DNA from: Cedecea neteri
GTDB taxonomy: Bacteria; Pseudomonadota; Gammaproteobacteria; Enterobacterales; Enterobacteriaceae
Assembly: GCF_000758325.1 (NCBI RefSeq)
Contig: NZ_CP009459.1
Location: forward strand, 3,410,001 to 3,474,000
Reading direction: 5' to 3'
DNA: 64,000 nt
Both the position numbers and the translations under genes were made by a program. The notes below the pieces were generated by a model. That model was not told the DNA's origin. It was given only the letters and a program-made list of their open reading frames with translations, and made no database searches. Positions 1 through 8,226 of the stretch are shown here, piece after piece (position 1 is the first letter of the stretch; each line of letters opens with the position of its first letter).

Positions 1-704
1 AGCACGCCGCTGCATCGTCCGGCGGCAACGGAAGCGATCATCGAGTGATAAGAGCTGACGTCCTGCACCTCCACAAGGGTTTGTGCGTTGAGCAAAGCCT
101 CACCCCGCGCCCGGTAAGAACACCCTCGAGGAAAAGCGGCAAGGCGAGGATTATTGCCGCTGGCGGTTTCAGGTACGAGCAACACCAGGCGTTCAGTGAA
201 CACATCCATGGACTCAAGATCTTCCGGACACTGAATGTGCCCCCCGGCATCCGGCAACAGGCTCACCAGGGCACAGTCCAGCGAAGCGTGGCGAACCTGC
301 TCCAGAAGTTGCTGCGTGGGCTGGGTGGTTAGGGCCAGTGCGACATCAGGGTACCGGCGATGGAACTGCTGGAACACCGGCATCAGGCGGCTGACGGCTG
401 TAGCTTCCATTGAACCCATATTCAGTGCACCCGCGGGTTTCCCCGGATGCAGCGCCTGCCGGGCTTCTTCCGCCAGGCTAAGTATTTTTTTTGTGTAGGA
501 AAGAAAACTTTCGCCCTCCGGCGACAGGATCATTTTCTTGCTGTCACGCACGAACAAAGCGACGCCAAGATCTTCTTCCAGCTGCTGAATGCGGGTAGTG
601 ATGTTCGACTGTACGCGGCCAAGCCTTTGGGCGGCTTTCGTCACGCTTTGTTCTTCAGCGACGATTTTAAACATCTGCAGTGTGGTGTGGTTCATATTTT
701 TCAT
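1..704 (-). CDS. LysR-family regulator, 3' end cut by left edge
   Basis: Reading leftward from ATG 704 there is an open frame to the window edge (about 234 codons, no stop). The N-terminus is a LysR winged helix-turn-helix (roughly residues 5-64, with a Q-x-V-Q-S-N-I-T-T-R-I-Q-Q-L-E-like recognition region), followed by a substrate-binding domain with the S-M-E-A-T-A-V motif. It is clearly a paralogue of the ptrR/yneJ protein at 57045: the same S-[LM]-E-[AS]-T-A and C-S-Y-R motifs are present. It is divergent from the nitronate monooxygenase gene with a perfect inverted repeat between them, so local control of that gene is the natural inference. An alternative start is ATG 695. The last quarter of the effector domain lies outside the window. 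Confidence 0.9.
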   Translation of the reverse strand, partial: MKNMNHTTLQMFKIVAEEQSVTKAAQRLGRVQSNITTRIQQLEEDLGVALFVRDSKKMILSPEGESFLSYTKKILSLAEEARQALHPGKPAGALNMGSMEATAVSRLMPVFQQFHRRYPDVALALTTQPTQQLLEQVRHASLDCALVSLLPDAGGHIQCPEDLESMDVFTERLVLLVPETASGNNPRLAAFPRGCSYRARGEALLNAQTLVEVQDVSSYHSMIASVAAGRCSGV

Positions 705-728
705 TCTCAATATGACAATGATCTTGAT

Positions 729-755
729 CTTAACATCTTCAAATAAGATGTTAAG
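729..755. promoter_or_regulatory. Inverted repeat in divergent LysR/monooxygenase promoter
   Basis: Perfect 11-bp arms CTTAACATCTT (729-739) and AAGATGTTAAG (745-755) are separated by 5 bp. The site lies 25 bp upstream of the LysR start and 31 bp upstream of the monooxygenase start. Position and dyad symmetry fit a LysR-type operator acting on both genes; binding is inferred, not shown. Confidence 0.6.
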
Positions 756-786
756 CCTTCAATCTCTCATTTCCTGAGGTGCCTTC

Positions 787-1842
787 ATGTTTCGTAGCCT
801 TACCCAACTGCTCGCGATAGACCATCCCATCATACAGGCGCCTATGGCGGGCGTCTCGACCCCGGAACTGGCGGCGGCGGTTAGCAATGCCGGTGGACTT
901 GGTTCGCTGGGTGTGGGCGCAAGCAGCGTCGGGCAGGCCAGGGCCGCGATTCTGAAAACGCAGGCGCTAACCTCACGCCCGTTCAATGTGAATCTCTTTT
1001 GCCATCAGCCGGCAAAACGAGATGAGGCGCTGGAGCGAGCATGGATTGACAGTCTGCACCCGCTGTTTGCTAAATTTGGCGGCACGCCGCCAGAAGTGCT
1101 CAGTGAAATTTACCAAAGTTTTATCGGCCATGAAGCGATGCTGGAGATGCTGCTGGAAACGACTCCGGCAGCGGTCAGCTTCCATTTTGGCGTGCCTGAG
1201 CGCGACGTTGTTCAGTCTTTTAGCAACAAAGGCATTGTGACACTTGCCACCGCCACCCGGCCCGAAGAGGCTTCGCTGATTGAGGCCAGCGGCGTGGATG
1301 TGATAGTGGCTCAGGGCTTTGAAGCCGGCGGACATCGCGGGATGTTCGACGAAAAGGCTCACGATACTCAGCTCAGCACCTTTGCGCTGGTGCAGCTGCT
1401 GAAAAAACAGGTCACGCTGCCGGTTGTTGCCGCCGGGGGGATTATGGACGGGGCCGGAATTCACGCCATGCTAAGCATCGGGGCGGATGCGGTGCAGCTG
1501 GGCACCGCGTTTCTGCTTTGCCCCGAGTCCGCCGCCGACGATGGCTACCGAAAGCGGCTTCAGTCAAGTCAGTCACACCAGACGGAGATGACCCATGCCA
1601 TTTCTGGCAGAGCGGCGAGAAGCCTGGAGAACGATTACTGCCGCCACGGGCGGACGGCTGGCCAGCACGCCGTGCCGGCTTATCCTGTGGCCTACGATAT
1701 TGGTAAAGCCCTTGCAAACCTCGCCAAGAAACAGGGACATCAAGGCTATAGCGCCCACTGGGCCGGGCAGGGGGTGAATCTGATCCGTGAAATGCCGGCG
1801 GCTGAACTCCTGCAAACGCTCGTGCGTGAAGCCGGGCTGTAA
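787..1842 (+). CDS. Nitronate monooxygenase family protein
   Basis: A 351-residue FMN-dependent TIM-barrel protein of the nitronate monooxygenase / 2-nitropropane dioxygenase family, which oxidises alkyl nitronates to carbonyl compounds and nitrite. The N-terminal P-I-I-Q-A-P-M-A-G and G-G-L-G-S-L-G-V-G motifs form the flavin pocket. The phosphate-binding end is visible as A-A-G-G-I-M-D-G-A-G and G-A-D-A-V-Q-L-G-T-A-F. An AGG-type ribosome site precedes ATG 787. It is divergent from the edge LysR gene and convergent with the next LysR (7 bp between stops). Family assignment is firm; the physiological substrate (nitronate, propionate-3-nitronate or other) is not visible. Confidence 0.85.
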   Translation: MFRSLTQLLAIDHPIIQAPMAGVSTPELAAAVSNAGGLGSLGVGASSVGQARAAILKTQALTSRPFNVNLFCHQPAKRDEALERAWIDSLHPLFAKFGGTPPEVLSEIYQSFIGHEAMLEMLLETTPAAVSFHFGVPERDVVQSFSNKGIVTLATATRPEEASLIEASGVDVIVAQGFEAGGHRGMFDEKAHDTQLSTFALVQLLKKQVTLPVVAAGGIMDGAGIHAMLSIGADAVQLGTAFLLCPESAADDGYRKRLQSSQSHQTEMTHAISGRAARSLENDYCRHGRTAGQHAVPAYPVAYDIGKALANLAKKQGHQGYSAHWAGQGVNLIREMPAAELLQTLVREAGL

Positions 1843-1849
1843 AACAGAG

Positions 1850-2737
1850 TTACTTCAACAATGCCATCAAAATAGCGGCGACGTGCTGCAGGGCAATATC
1901 CTGGCTTCGGCGTTTGTGCCAGGCCAGGTGGAGCGAGAACCCCGGTAACGTGACAGGGGCGGGGAAGGCTACCAGCCCTTCAGTAAAAGGGCTGACGCGG
2001 GAAGGCAGCAGGGCCAACATATCCGACGCCAGCAGCAACTGCGGCACCATCTGGAAATTCGGCAAGACCAGACCGACGCGGCGGCGTAATCCCAACCTCG
2101 AAAGTGCCGCATCCACTGGGGTAACGCTCTCCCCTTTGCCGGAGGTGATGATGTGCGGCGAGGCAAGCCAGCGCTCAAGACTGAACCCGGCCGCGGCTGG
2201 ATGGCCTTCGCGCATCGCCACGACATAATGCTCATCCATCAATAGCTCGCTGTGGATGCCTGCAGCAGGCTGAGGAAAGACCGAGATCGCAATGTCCGTG
2301 GTGCCGTTAAGTAATGCGGCTTCGGCCTCTTCCGCTCCAGCCCAACCCTGAACGATGAGGTCAATCCCCGGGGCCGACTGCTGAAGGTTTTGCATCAGCG
2401 GCACCAGCACGAACAGCGCCGGGAAATCCGCCATGGTGATCCGCAGTTTTTGCTTAATTTGATGCAGCGGGATCACCGGCGGGTCGATAAGTTCAGTAAT
2501 GTCACCCAGGACGGATTTCAGCGGGGCACGAAGGGACTGAGCAAAAGGCGTCAGCCGCATGGTGCCTCTGCCACGCTCCAGCAGTTCGTCGTGAAAAAGA
2601 TCGCGACAGCGGGCAAGAGCCGCAGACGTAGCAGATTGTGACAGGCAAAGTCTGTCTGCGGCACGGGTGACATGCGCCTCGTCAAGCAGGGCGTCCAGCA
2701 TCACCAGCAGGTTGAGATCAAGCATTCTTAAATTCAT
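1850..2737 (-). CDS. LysR-family transcriptional regulator
   Basis: 295 residues. The N-terminal D-L-N-L-L-V-M-L-D-A-L-L-D-E motif and the helix-turn-helix that follows (residues about 20-65) are typical of the NodD/LinR-like LysR branch. The rest is a periplasmic-binding-like effector domain. It is divergent from the NAD(P)H oxidoreductase at 2826 with a dyad-rich 88-bp gap between them, the usual arrangement for a LysR protein controlling its neighbour. The effector is unknown. Confidence 0.88.
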   Translation of the reverse strand: MNLRMLDLNLLVMLDALLDEAHVTRAADRLCLSQSATSAALARCRDLFHDELLERGRGTMRLTPFAQSLRAPLKSVLGDITELIDPPVIPLHQIKQKLRITMADFPALFVLVPLMQNLQQSAPGIDLIVQGWAGAEEAEAALLNGTTDIAISVFPQPAAGIHSELLMDEHYVVAMREGHPAAAGFSLERWLASPHIITSGKGESVTPVDAALSRLGLRRRVGLVLPNFQMVPQLLLASDMLALLPSRVSPFTEGLVAFPAPVTLPGFSLHLAWHKRRSQDIALQHVAAILMALLK

Positions 2738-2740
2738 ACG

Positions 2741-2769
2741 ACAGATAATAGATTATCTTTATTATCTGT
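2741..2769. promoter_or_regulatory. Dyad / repeated ATTATCT motif between LysR and oxidoreductase
   Basis: ACAGATAATA (2741-2750) and TATTATCTGT (2760-2769) form perfect 10-bp arms around a 9-bp spacer. The spacer itself contains a further ATTATCT, so the heptamer occurs once inverted and twice direct within 29 bp. Such multi-half-site organisation in a divergent promoter is characteristic of LysR regulation, here probably by the 1850-2737 product. Confidence 0.55.
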
Positions 2770-2825
2770 TGGAGTAATTTTCACGGCCTCGCCATTATCG
2801 TCTCATCAACCCAAGGAGACGCCCC

Positions 2826-3380
2826 GTGAGCAAAACCCTGATTTTACTTTTCCACCCGGATTTGTCCCGTTCCAGCGCCAATGCCGCGCTGGCGCAAGAA
2901 GCCGCAAAACTGGAACACGTTGAGCTGGTCGATATCCAGACGCTTTACCCTGACGGGATCGATATTTACCGCGACGGCGAGCGTGAAGCCGCCCGGTTAC
3001 TTGCCGCCGACCGCATTGTGCTGCAGTTCCCGATTCACTGGTACTCCATGCCGGCCATTATGCGCCAGTGGCAGGATGCGGTGCTGACCCGGATGTTCTA
3101 CCTGAATTACGAGGAGGAAGGGCAAAAGCTGGAGGGGACACCGCTGTTCGTGGCGGTCACCGCCGGTAACGTGGAAGAGGCTTATCGGCCGAGTGGCCGT
3201 AATCTTTTTACCATCGAATCTCTGCTAGCCCCCCTTAGGGCCACGGCCAACCGCTGTAGCCTTTCATGGAATACCCCGTTTGTGGTCTACACTGCCGATA
3301 AGCTTGACGCTGCGGGGCTGAAAACGCAGGCAGAAGCCTATGCGCAGGCGCTTACCCGGTGGCGGGAAAACAAACTTTGA
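2826..3380 (+). CDS. NAD(P)H oxidoreductase, flavodoxin-like fold (KefF/MdaB type)
   Basis: 184 residues, matching the size of the flavodoxin-2 family (KefF, MdaB and related quinone reductases). The FMN phosphate loop is H-P-D-L-S-R-S-S-A-N near the N-terminus. The characteristic F-P-I-H-W-Y-S-M-P segment lies at about residues 70-78 and T-A-G-N at about 115. Expected role: cytosolic two-electron reduction of quinones or similar electrophiles. An AAGGAG ribosome site precedes the GTG start at 2826. The divergent LysR neighbour suggests induction by the substrate. No potassium-efflux partner gene is adjacent, so a KefF role is not supported. Confidence 0.85.
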   Translation: MSKTLILLFHPDLSRSSANAALAQEAAKLEHVELVDIQTLYPDGIDIYRDGEREAARLLAADRIVLQFPIHWYSMPAIMRQWQDAVLTRMFYLNYEEEGQKLEGTPLFVAVTAGNVEEAYRPSGRNLFTIESLLAPLRATANRCSLSWNTPFVVYTADKLDAAGLKTQAEAYAQALTRWRENKL

Positions 3381-3470
3381 AGTTTTTTTCTTTTTTTTAG
3401 CAATATTTCTCGCGCTGATTCGTCTACCTCATCACAAGTGATTAGCACTGACTTTGCTGAGGTAAACATA

Positions 3471-3935
3471 ATGAGAGATTTTGATATGCACCGACATGAA
3501 CACCGCCGCCGTGGATTCTGTGGTCACCGCATTGGGAAACCGATTTTGCTGTGTGTGGTGTTGTTTGTCGCGCTCGGCCTGATCGTGATGACGCTGTGGA
3601 ATGCGGTGCTGCCTGGCCTGCTGGGCGTGAAAGAAATTGGCTTCTGGCAATCTTTAGGCCTGCTGGCGCTGTGCCGCATTCTGTTCGGCGGCCTGGGCTT
3701 CCGCCCGGGCATGTTTGGCAAAGCCCGTCGCCGCATGCACGAACGCTGGATGCAAATGACGCCGGAGCAGCGCGAAGAGTTTATGCAGCATCGCCGCGAG
3801 AAATTTGGCTTTGGTCACCGCGACCGCTGCGGCTGGCATTCCCGCTGGGATGATAAAATGGATCCACGTCCTCAGCCGCCGGTGCAACCAGTCCAGCCAG
3901 ATGAAAACAGCGCTAAAAAACCGGACGCTGAGTGA
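3471..3935 (+). CDS. Two-TM membrane protein with charged, His-rich C-terminal region; partner of ECF sigma
   Basis: 154 residues from ATG 3471, chosen because a GCTGAGG ribosome site lies just upstream; a GTG at 3438 is less likely. A basic, His/Arg-rich N-terminus is followed by two hydrophobic segments (about residues 23-45 and 55-75). The remainder is strongly charged (W-M-Q-M-T-P-E-Q-R-E-E-F-M-Q-H-R) with a Pro-rich tail. The stop overlaps the start of the ECF sigma gene, so the two are translationally coupled. A role as membrane-bound sensor or anti-sigma factor is a reasonable inference, but no known anti-sigma domain is recognisable. Confidence 0.75.
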   Translation: MRDFDMHRHEHRRRGFCGHRIGKPILLCVVLFVALGLIVMTLWNAVLPGLLGVKEIGFWQSLGLLALCRILFGGLGFRPGMFGKARRRMHERWMQMTPEQREEFMQHRREKFGFGHRDRCGWHSRWDDKMDPRPQPPVQPVQPDENSAKKPDAE

Positions 3936-4501
3936 CGACGATGAAAGCCGGAATAGTGGGGGAATCTCTGCTGATGGCAGCGCTGGCCGGCTGCCGTGCC
4001 CGACTGAAAGCGTTTATTCGTGGGAGAACCGCCGGGCGTGAAGACGCCGACGATATCCTGCAGGAAGTCAGCTACCAGTTAATGAAGGTTGAACAGCCGG
4101 TGGAGAACGTCGCCGCCTGGCTGTTCCGCGCCGCCCGGAATGAAATGACCGACCGGGCGAGGAAAAAACGCGAGCTGCCATTAGCAAGCTGGTTTGGCGG
4201 TGATGACGAGGACGATTACCCGGAAGATGAGTTAGCCGAAACGCTGTTCGGTACTCCGCAAACGCCAGAGGACGAGTACCTGAAGCAGCTGCTTTGGGAG
4301 GAACTGGAGACAGCCCTGTCAGAGCTGCCTGCACCGCAGCGTGAGGTATTTATCAAAACCGAGCTGCAAGACTACAGCGTGAAGGAACTTGCGGCCGAGA
4401 GCGGCGACACCGTGCAGGCGCTGCTCTCCCGCAAACACAAAGCCGTTCTGTATCTGCGCACCCGGCTGCGCAATGTGTATGACGACCTGGCTGGTCAGTA
4501 A
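3932..4501 (+). CDS. ECF-type RNA polymerase sigma factor
   Basis: 189 residues. Region 2 is visible as D-A-D-D-I-L-Q-E-V followed by N-V-A-A-W-L-F-R-A-A-R-N. Region 4 is L-S-E-L-P-A-P-Q-R-E-V-F with the helix-turn-helix Y-S-V-K-E-L-A-A-E-S-G. An acidic linker (D-D-E-D-D-Y-P-E-D-E) separates the two. The start is either GTG 3932, overlapping the stop of the membrane-protein gene, or ATG 3941; both imply coupling. It should direct RNA polymerase to a small dedicated regulon, with the preceding membrane protein the obvious candidate regulator. The C-terminal L-Y-L-R-T-R-L-R is the usual family ending. Confidence 0.88.
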   Translation: MTTMKAGIVGESLLMAALAGCRARLKAFIRGRTAGREDADDILQEVSYQLMKVEQPVENVAAWLFRAARNEMTDRARKKRELPLASWFGGDDEDDYPEDELAETLFGTPQTPEDEYLKQLLWEELETALSELPAPQREVFIKTELQDYSVKELAAESGDTVQALLSRKHKAVLYLRTRLRNVYDDLAGQ

Positions 4502-4509
4502 GACAGCCC

Positions 4510-4546
4510 CCGGATCTGCCCAGGGAAGGGCGATCCGGTTTTTTTT
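4510..4546 (+). terminator. Rho-independent terminator
   Basis: CCGGATC (4510-4516) pairs with GATCCGG (4532-4538), followed directly by eight T. It closes the membrane-protein/sigma operon and lies just before the convergent digH stop. Confidence 0.85.
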
Positions 4547-4551
4547 GCCCA

Positions 4552-5913
4552 TCATTCTCCCCAACGTTCCTTGATATAATTCACGGCCTGCTGGGTCTGG
4601 GGCTGGTTGAGATAATTTTCCCGGAACAAAATGGTGCCGTTGATTTGCGGCACGGCGTCGTTCAAATCGAGCTGTTTTTTCAGCTCCGGCACGCCGCCGC
4701 TCACCGTCCAGTCAGGCTCATTCTTCGAAGGCTCCCCGACTTTATACAGCGCAATCCCAATATAAAGACGCGTGTTAGTCGGCTTCACAACGTTAGCCCA
4801 CCATTTTGCCAGTACGTCGTAGCGGGCGGCACTGCGGGAGAAAGGCCAGTAGATCTGCGGGGCAATATAGTCCAGTAAGCCTTTTTGCACCCAGAGGCGC
4901 GTGTCGGCATAAGACTCGTCATAGGCTGCCGCGCCGCGCGTTTCAGACCCGGCCGGATCGTGGGAGATATTGCGCCAGACACCCGCCGGACTCACGCCAA
5001 ACTCAACGCCGGGCTTAAGCTGCTTGATGGTGCGTGAGACTTGCTCGATAAGTTGCTCAGTATTGTGCCGCCGCCAGTCGGCTTTGGACGCGTACCCCTG
5101 GCCGTAGGTTCTGTAAGTCTGGCTGTCGTTGAGGGTAGAGCCTGGCGATTCGGTATAGAAGTAATCATCAAACTGCACGCCGTCGATGGCGTAGTGTGAA
5201 ACAACTTCGGCGACGATACTGGTTATCCAGTCACGGACTTCCGGGATGCCAGGGTCAAGCACGAAGCGGTCGCCGGAGGTTCTTATCCAGTCGCGGTGTA
5301 ACACAAACACGCTGGCTGGCTGCAGAGAAAGCGTGCGGTTCAGGGCGGCAACTGTGCCTGGCGTGATGTTGGTAGAAACCCGGTAGGGGTTAAACCAGGC
5401 GTGTACCTTCATGTCGCGTTTATGCGCCTCATCGAGCATAAACTGCAGCGGATCGTAGCCGGGTTCTTCGCCAATTTTGCCCGTCAGCATATCTGACCAC
5501 GGTAAAATCTTCGAAGGCCACAGGGCAGTAGCGTCGGGTTTCACCTGGAAAAACACCGTGTTGATGCCCAATGACTTCAGCTTATCCAGCTTGTCTTTTA
5601 GCGCCTGCTGCTGCTGGCTGATGCGCACGGCGGCGCTGCTGCCGTTAACGGAAGAAACCGGCGGCCAGTCCAGGCGGGAAACCGTTGCCAGCCAGACGCC
5701 ACGCATCGGCTCATGATGTTGTGAAGGGGTCGTCACATTCGGTTTTGTGCCCGGCAAGGGCGTGACGAGAGAAACCGGCGGTTTAGAAGCACAGCTCGCC
5801 AGAAACAGCGCGGCGGCAAGTACCGCACAAGGTTGTTTAACCCTGACGGCAGTAAGGAAGCGACGTGAAGTTGCGATGATGTACTCCAGATTTTGCCAGT
5901 CGGTGGACAACAA
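4552..5913 (-). CDS. digH: DigH (YddW) glycosyl-hydrolase-like lipoprotein
   Basis: The protein matches E. coli YddW/DigH almost throughout: M-R-G-V-W-L-A-T-V-S-R-L-D-W-P-P, D-G-V-Q-F-D-D-Y-F-Y and I-A-P-Q-I-Y-W-P-F-S are conserved. DigH is an outer-membrane lipoprotein that cleaves denuded peptidoglycan glycan strands at septa. A signal sequence ends in the lipobox L-A-S-C, followed by a short Pro/Thr linker and the GHL10-type barrel. The start is uncertain: no ATG or GTG is in frame upstream of the signal peptide. The only conventional option is TTG 5913; tandem ATC codons (starting 5880 and 5877) follow a GGAG. The ATG codons nearby are in another frame. Confidence 0.9.
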   Translation of the reverse strand: MLSTDWQNLEYIIATSRRFLTAVRVKQPCAVLAAALFLASCASKPPVSLVTPLPGTKPNVTTPSQHHEPMRGVWLATVSRLDWPPVSSVNGSSAAVRISQQQQALKDKLDKLKSLGINTVFFQVKPDATALWPSKILPWSDMLTGKIGEEPGYDPLQFMLDEAHKRDMKVHAWFNPYRVSTNITPGTVAALNRTLSLQPASVFVLHRDWIRTSGDRFVLDPGIPEVRDWITSIVAEVVSHYAIDGVQFDDYFYTESPGSTLNDSQTYRTYGQGYASKADWRRHNTEQLIEQVSRTIKQLKPGVEFGVSPAGVWRNISHDPAGSETRGAAAYDESYADTRLWVQKGLLDYIAPQIYWPFSRSAARYDVLAKWWANVVKPTNTRLYIGIALYKVGEPSKNEPDWTVSGGVPELKKQLDLNDAVPQINGTILFRENYLNQPQTQQAVNYIKERWGE

Positions 5914-6128
5914 GCATTTTCATACTATTCGACATCAAGTCAATCTCTAACGCCGTTAAGTAAAGCAGATGCCGACTAACCTTGCTTACGATCAAAATCC
6001 TTATTTATCATCACAATAAAAAGAACACATTTCGTGTTTTATCCTATTACGCTTGTGCATCATGCCTTTACTGACAGCCTAATCACCCGGTTGCTACTAT
6101 CCCATCAGAAATTGTTCATTTTTTATCT

Positions 6129-6142
6129 GCGTGCAAGCACGC
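6129..6142. promoter_or_regulatory. Palindrome in leuCD2 leader
   Basis: GCGTGC (6129-6134) and GCACGC (6137-6142) form a perfect dyad with a 2-bp centre, about 40 bp before the leuC2 start. It could be an operator for the operon's LysR protein or simply a leader hairpin. The rest of 5914-6180 is AT-rich with no gene. Confidence 0.3.
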
Positions 6143-6180
6143 CGTTATTTTATGCTGTGAGAGCAACAAGGTGACCCGTT

Positions 6181-7605
6181 ATGAAGCCTCAAACGCTGTA
6201 CGATAAACTCATCGATAGCCATGTCATCCGCCCTCTGGACGATCAGGGCAATGTCCTGCTGTATATCGACCGTTCCATCCTCAACGAATACACCAGCCCG
6301 CAGGCATTTAGCGGCCTGCGGGACGCTAACCGCAAGGTCTGGCAGCCAAACAGTATCCTGCTCAACGTGGATCACGTTAACCCGACGCGGCCAGAGCGCA
6401 CGCCTGAAATGACCGACCCGGGCGGCGAGCTGCAGGTTCGCTATTTTGAATCCAACAGCCGTGATTTTGGCCTTGAGCTGTTCGACGTGATGGATCCACG
6501 CCAGGGCATTGAACACGTCGTCGCCCATGAACAGGGGATCGTGCTGCCGGGCATGGTGATTGCCGCAGGGGATAGTCATACCACCACTTACGGTGCGTTT
6601 GGCGCATTTGGTTTTGGCATCGGCACCTCTGAAATTGAGCATATGCTGGCGACGCAGACGTTAGCCTACAAAAAGCTAAAAACGCTGCGCGTGACGGTGA
6701 ACGGTGAGCTGCCGTTTGCCTCGACGGCAAAAGATATCGTCATGCTGCTGATCGCCGAAATTGGCGCCGACGGCGCAACTGGTTATGCCATCGAGTTCTG
6801 CGGCAGCGCCATTGATGCGCTTAGCGTGGAAGGGCGGATGACCATTTGTAATATGGCGGTCGAAGCCGGGGCTCGCGGCGCTTTTATGGCTCCGGATGAA
6901 AAGGTTTATGCCTATATCAAACCGGCGCCACGCGTGCCCAAAGGCGAGATGTGGGAGCAGGCGCTGAAATACTGGCGCACGCTCTACAGCGATGCTGACG
7001 CGGTGTTTGATAAAGAAGTTGTGCTCGACTGCGCCAGTTTAACGCCGCGCGTGACGTGGGGCACCAGCCCGGACCAGGGCGGCGGCATCACGGAACGTGT
7101 GCCCGATCCTGCCAGTGAGTCTAATGCGACCAAACGTCGCGACATTGAAAATGCGCTGAGATATATGGGCCTCACGCCCGGCACGCCGCTGAGCCAGATC
7201 CCGATTACCCATGCGTTTATTGGCTCCTGCACCAACGGCCGCATTGAAGATCTCAGGGCGGTTGCCGAAGTGCTGCGAGACAGAAAAATTGCGCCGGGCG
7301 TAAGGGGAATTATTGTGCCGGGCTCAACGCAGGTTCGCGCCCGAGCTGAGCAAGAAGGCTTAGCCAAAATCTTTATCGATGCCGGGTTCGAATGGCGGCA
7401 GTCAGGCTGCTCCATGTGCCTGGCGATGAACGAAGATGTGCTGCAGCCGGGCGACCGCTGCGCCTCCAGCACCAACCGTAATTTCGCTGGCCGCCAGGGC
7501 GCCGGGGCAAGAACGCACTTAATGAGCCCTGCCATGGTCGCGGCGGCGGCAGTGGCAGGTCATCTGACGGATGTCCGTCCGTATTTACAGCAGGGGGAGG
7601 CGTAA
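6181..7605 (+). CDS. leuC: Second isopropylmalate-isomerase-type large subunit (LeuC paralogue)
   Basis: 474 residues, full length for the aconitase-family LeuC subunit. The three [4Fe-4S] ligands are in I-G-S-C-T-N-G-R and S-G-C-S-M-C. G-D-S-H-T-T-T and R-N-F-A-G-R-Q-G form the active site. It would catalyse stereospecific hydroxy-acid isomerisation or hydration together with the LeuD-type subunit that starts immediately after its stop. The pair is not accompanied by leuA or leuB but by a dehalogenase-like hydrolase and a LysR gene. It is therefore probably a catabolic or side-pathway copy (for example citraconate, mesaconate or a substituted malate) rather than the leucine enzyme. The substrate is inference. 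Confidence 0.9.
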   Translation: MKPQTLYDKLIDSHVIRPLDDQGNVLLYIDRSILNEYTSPQAFSGLRDANRKVWQPNSILLNVDHVNPTRPERTPEMTDPGGELQVRYFESNSRDFGLELFDVMDPRQGIEHVVAHEQGIVLPGMVIAAGDSHTTTYGAFGAFGFGIGTSEIEHMLATQTLAYKKLKTLRVTVNGELPFASTAKDIVMLLIAEIGADGATGYAIEFCGSAIDALSVEGRMTICNMAVEAGARGAFMAPDEKVYAYIKPAPRVPKGEMWEQALKYWRTLYSDADAVFDKEVVLDCASLTPRVTWGTSPDQGGGITERVPDPASESNATKRRDIENALRYMGLTPGTPLSQIPITHAFIGSCTNGRIEDLRAVAEVLRDRKIAPGVRGIIVPGSTQVRARAEQEGLAKIFIDAGFEWRQSGCSMCLAMNEDVLQPGDRCASSTNRNFAGRQGAGARTHLMSPAMVAAAAVAGHLTDVRPYLQQGEA

Positions 7606-8220
7606 ATGGAACCCTTTAAACGTGTTACCGGCGTGGCTGCCCCGATGATGGCAGCCAACATAGATACCGACGTCATCATGCCGAAACAGTTTCTGAAAGG
7701 TATCGATCGCAGCAATCTGGACAGAGGCGTTTTCTTCGATCAGCGTTTTCTGGCCGACGGCTCACCGAATCCTGAGTTTATCCTCAACAAGCCTGCATGG
7801 CAGGACGCGCAGTTTCTTATCGTCGGCCCTAACTTTGGCTGCGGCTCCAGCCGTGAACACGCGGTTTGGGGGCTACGTCAGCTTGGCATACGGGCGCTGA
7901 TCGGTACCAGCTTCGCCGGGATATTCAACGACAACTGCCAGCGTAACGGCGTGCTGACCCTGACGCTGCCAGCGGAGGATATAGAGCGGCTGGCGCAGGC
8001 GGCAAACACGCCAGAAGCGAACTGTATTACCGTCGATCTCGCCCGGCAGTTGATAAGCGTGGAGGGCAAGGATATTACCTTCACGGTCGACGAGCTGAAA
8101 AAGCATATGCTGTTAGAAGGCCACGATGCCATCAGCTACACGCTGCAGTTTCAGCAGGAGATTCGCGAGTTCGAACAGCGCCATTTTGCCGCGCATCCGT
8201 GGCTACTGACTCAGGATTAA
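7606..8220 (+). CDS. leuD: Second isopropylmalate-isomerase-type small subunit (LeuD paralogue)
   Basis: 204 residues, the usual LeuD length. N-I-D-T-D-V-I-M-P-K near the N-terminus and F-G-C-G-S-S-R-E-H are the swivelling-domain signatures, the latter supplying substrate-binding Ser/Arg. The ATG follows the leuC2 stop with no spacer, so the subunits are coupled. Its function depends on the partner subunit. Confidence 0.9.
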   Translation: MEPFKRVTGVAAPMMAANIDTDVIMPKQFLKGIDRSNLDRGVFFDQRFLADGSPNPEFILNKPAWQDAQFLIVGPNFGCGSSREHAVWGLRQLGIRALIGTSFAGIFNDNCQRNGVLTLTLPAEDIERLAQAANTPEANCITVDLARQLISVEGKDITFTVDELKKHMLLEGHDAISYTLQFQQEIREFEQRHFAAHPWLLTQD

Positions 8221-8226
8221 TATTCA

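Noticed and set aside
973..1464. 163-codon leftward ORF
   Set aside because: Antisense shadow of the nitronate monooxygenase gene, no domain features.
3369..3400. Possible terminator after the flavodoxin-fold gene
   Set aside because: Long T-tract but only a 5-bp AT stem (AAACT/AGTTT); too weak to call.
6984..7535. 183-codon leftward ORF
   Set aside because: Antisense to leuC2, which has all its Fe-S motifs; no independent support.
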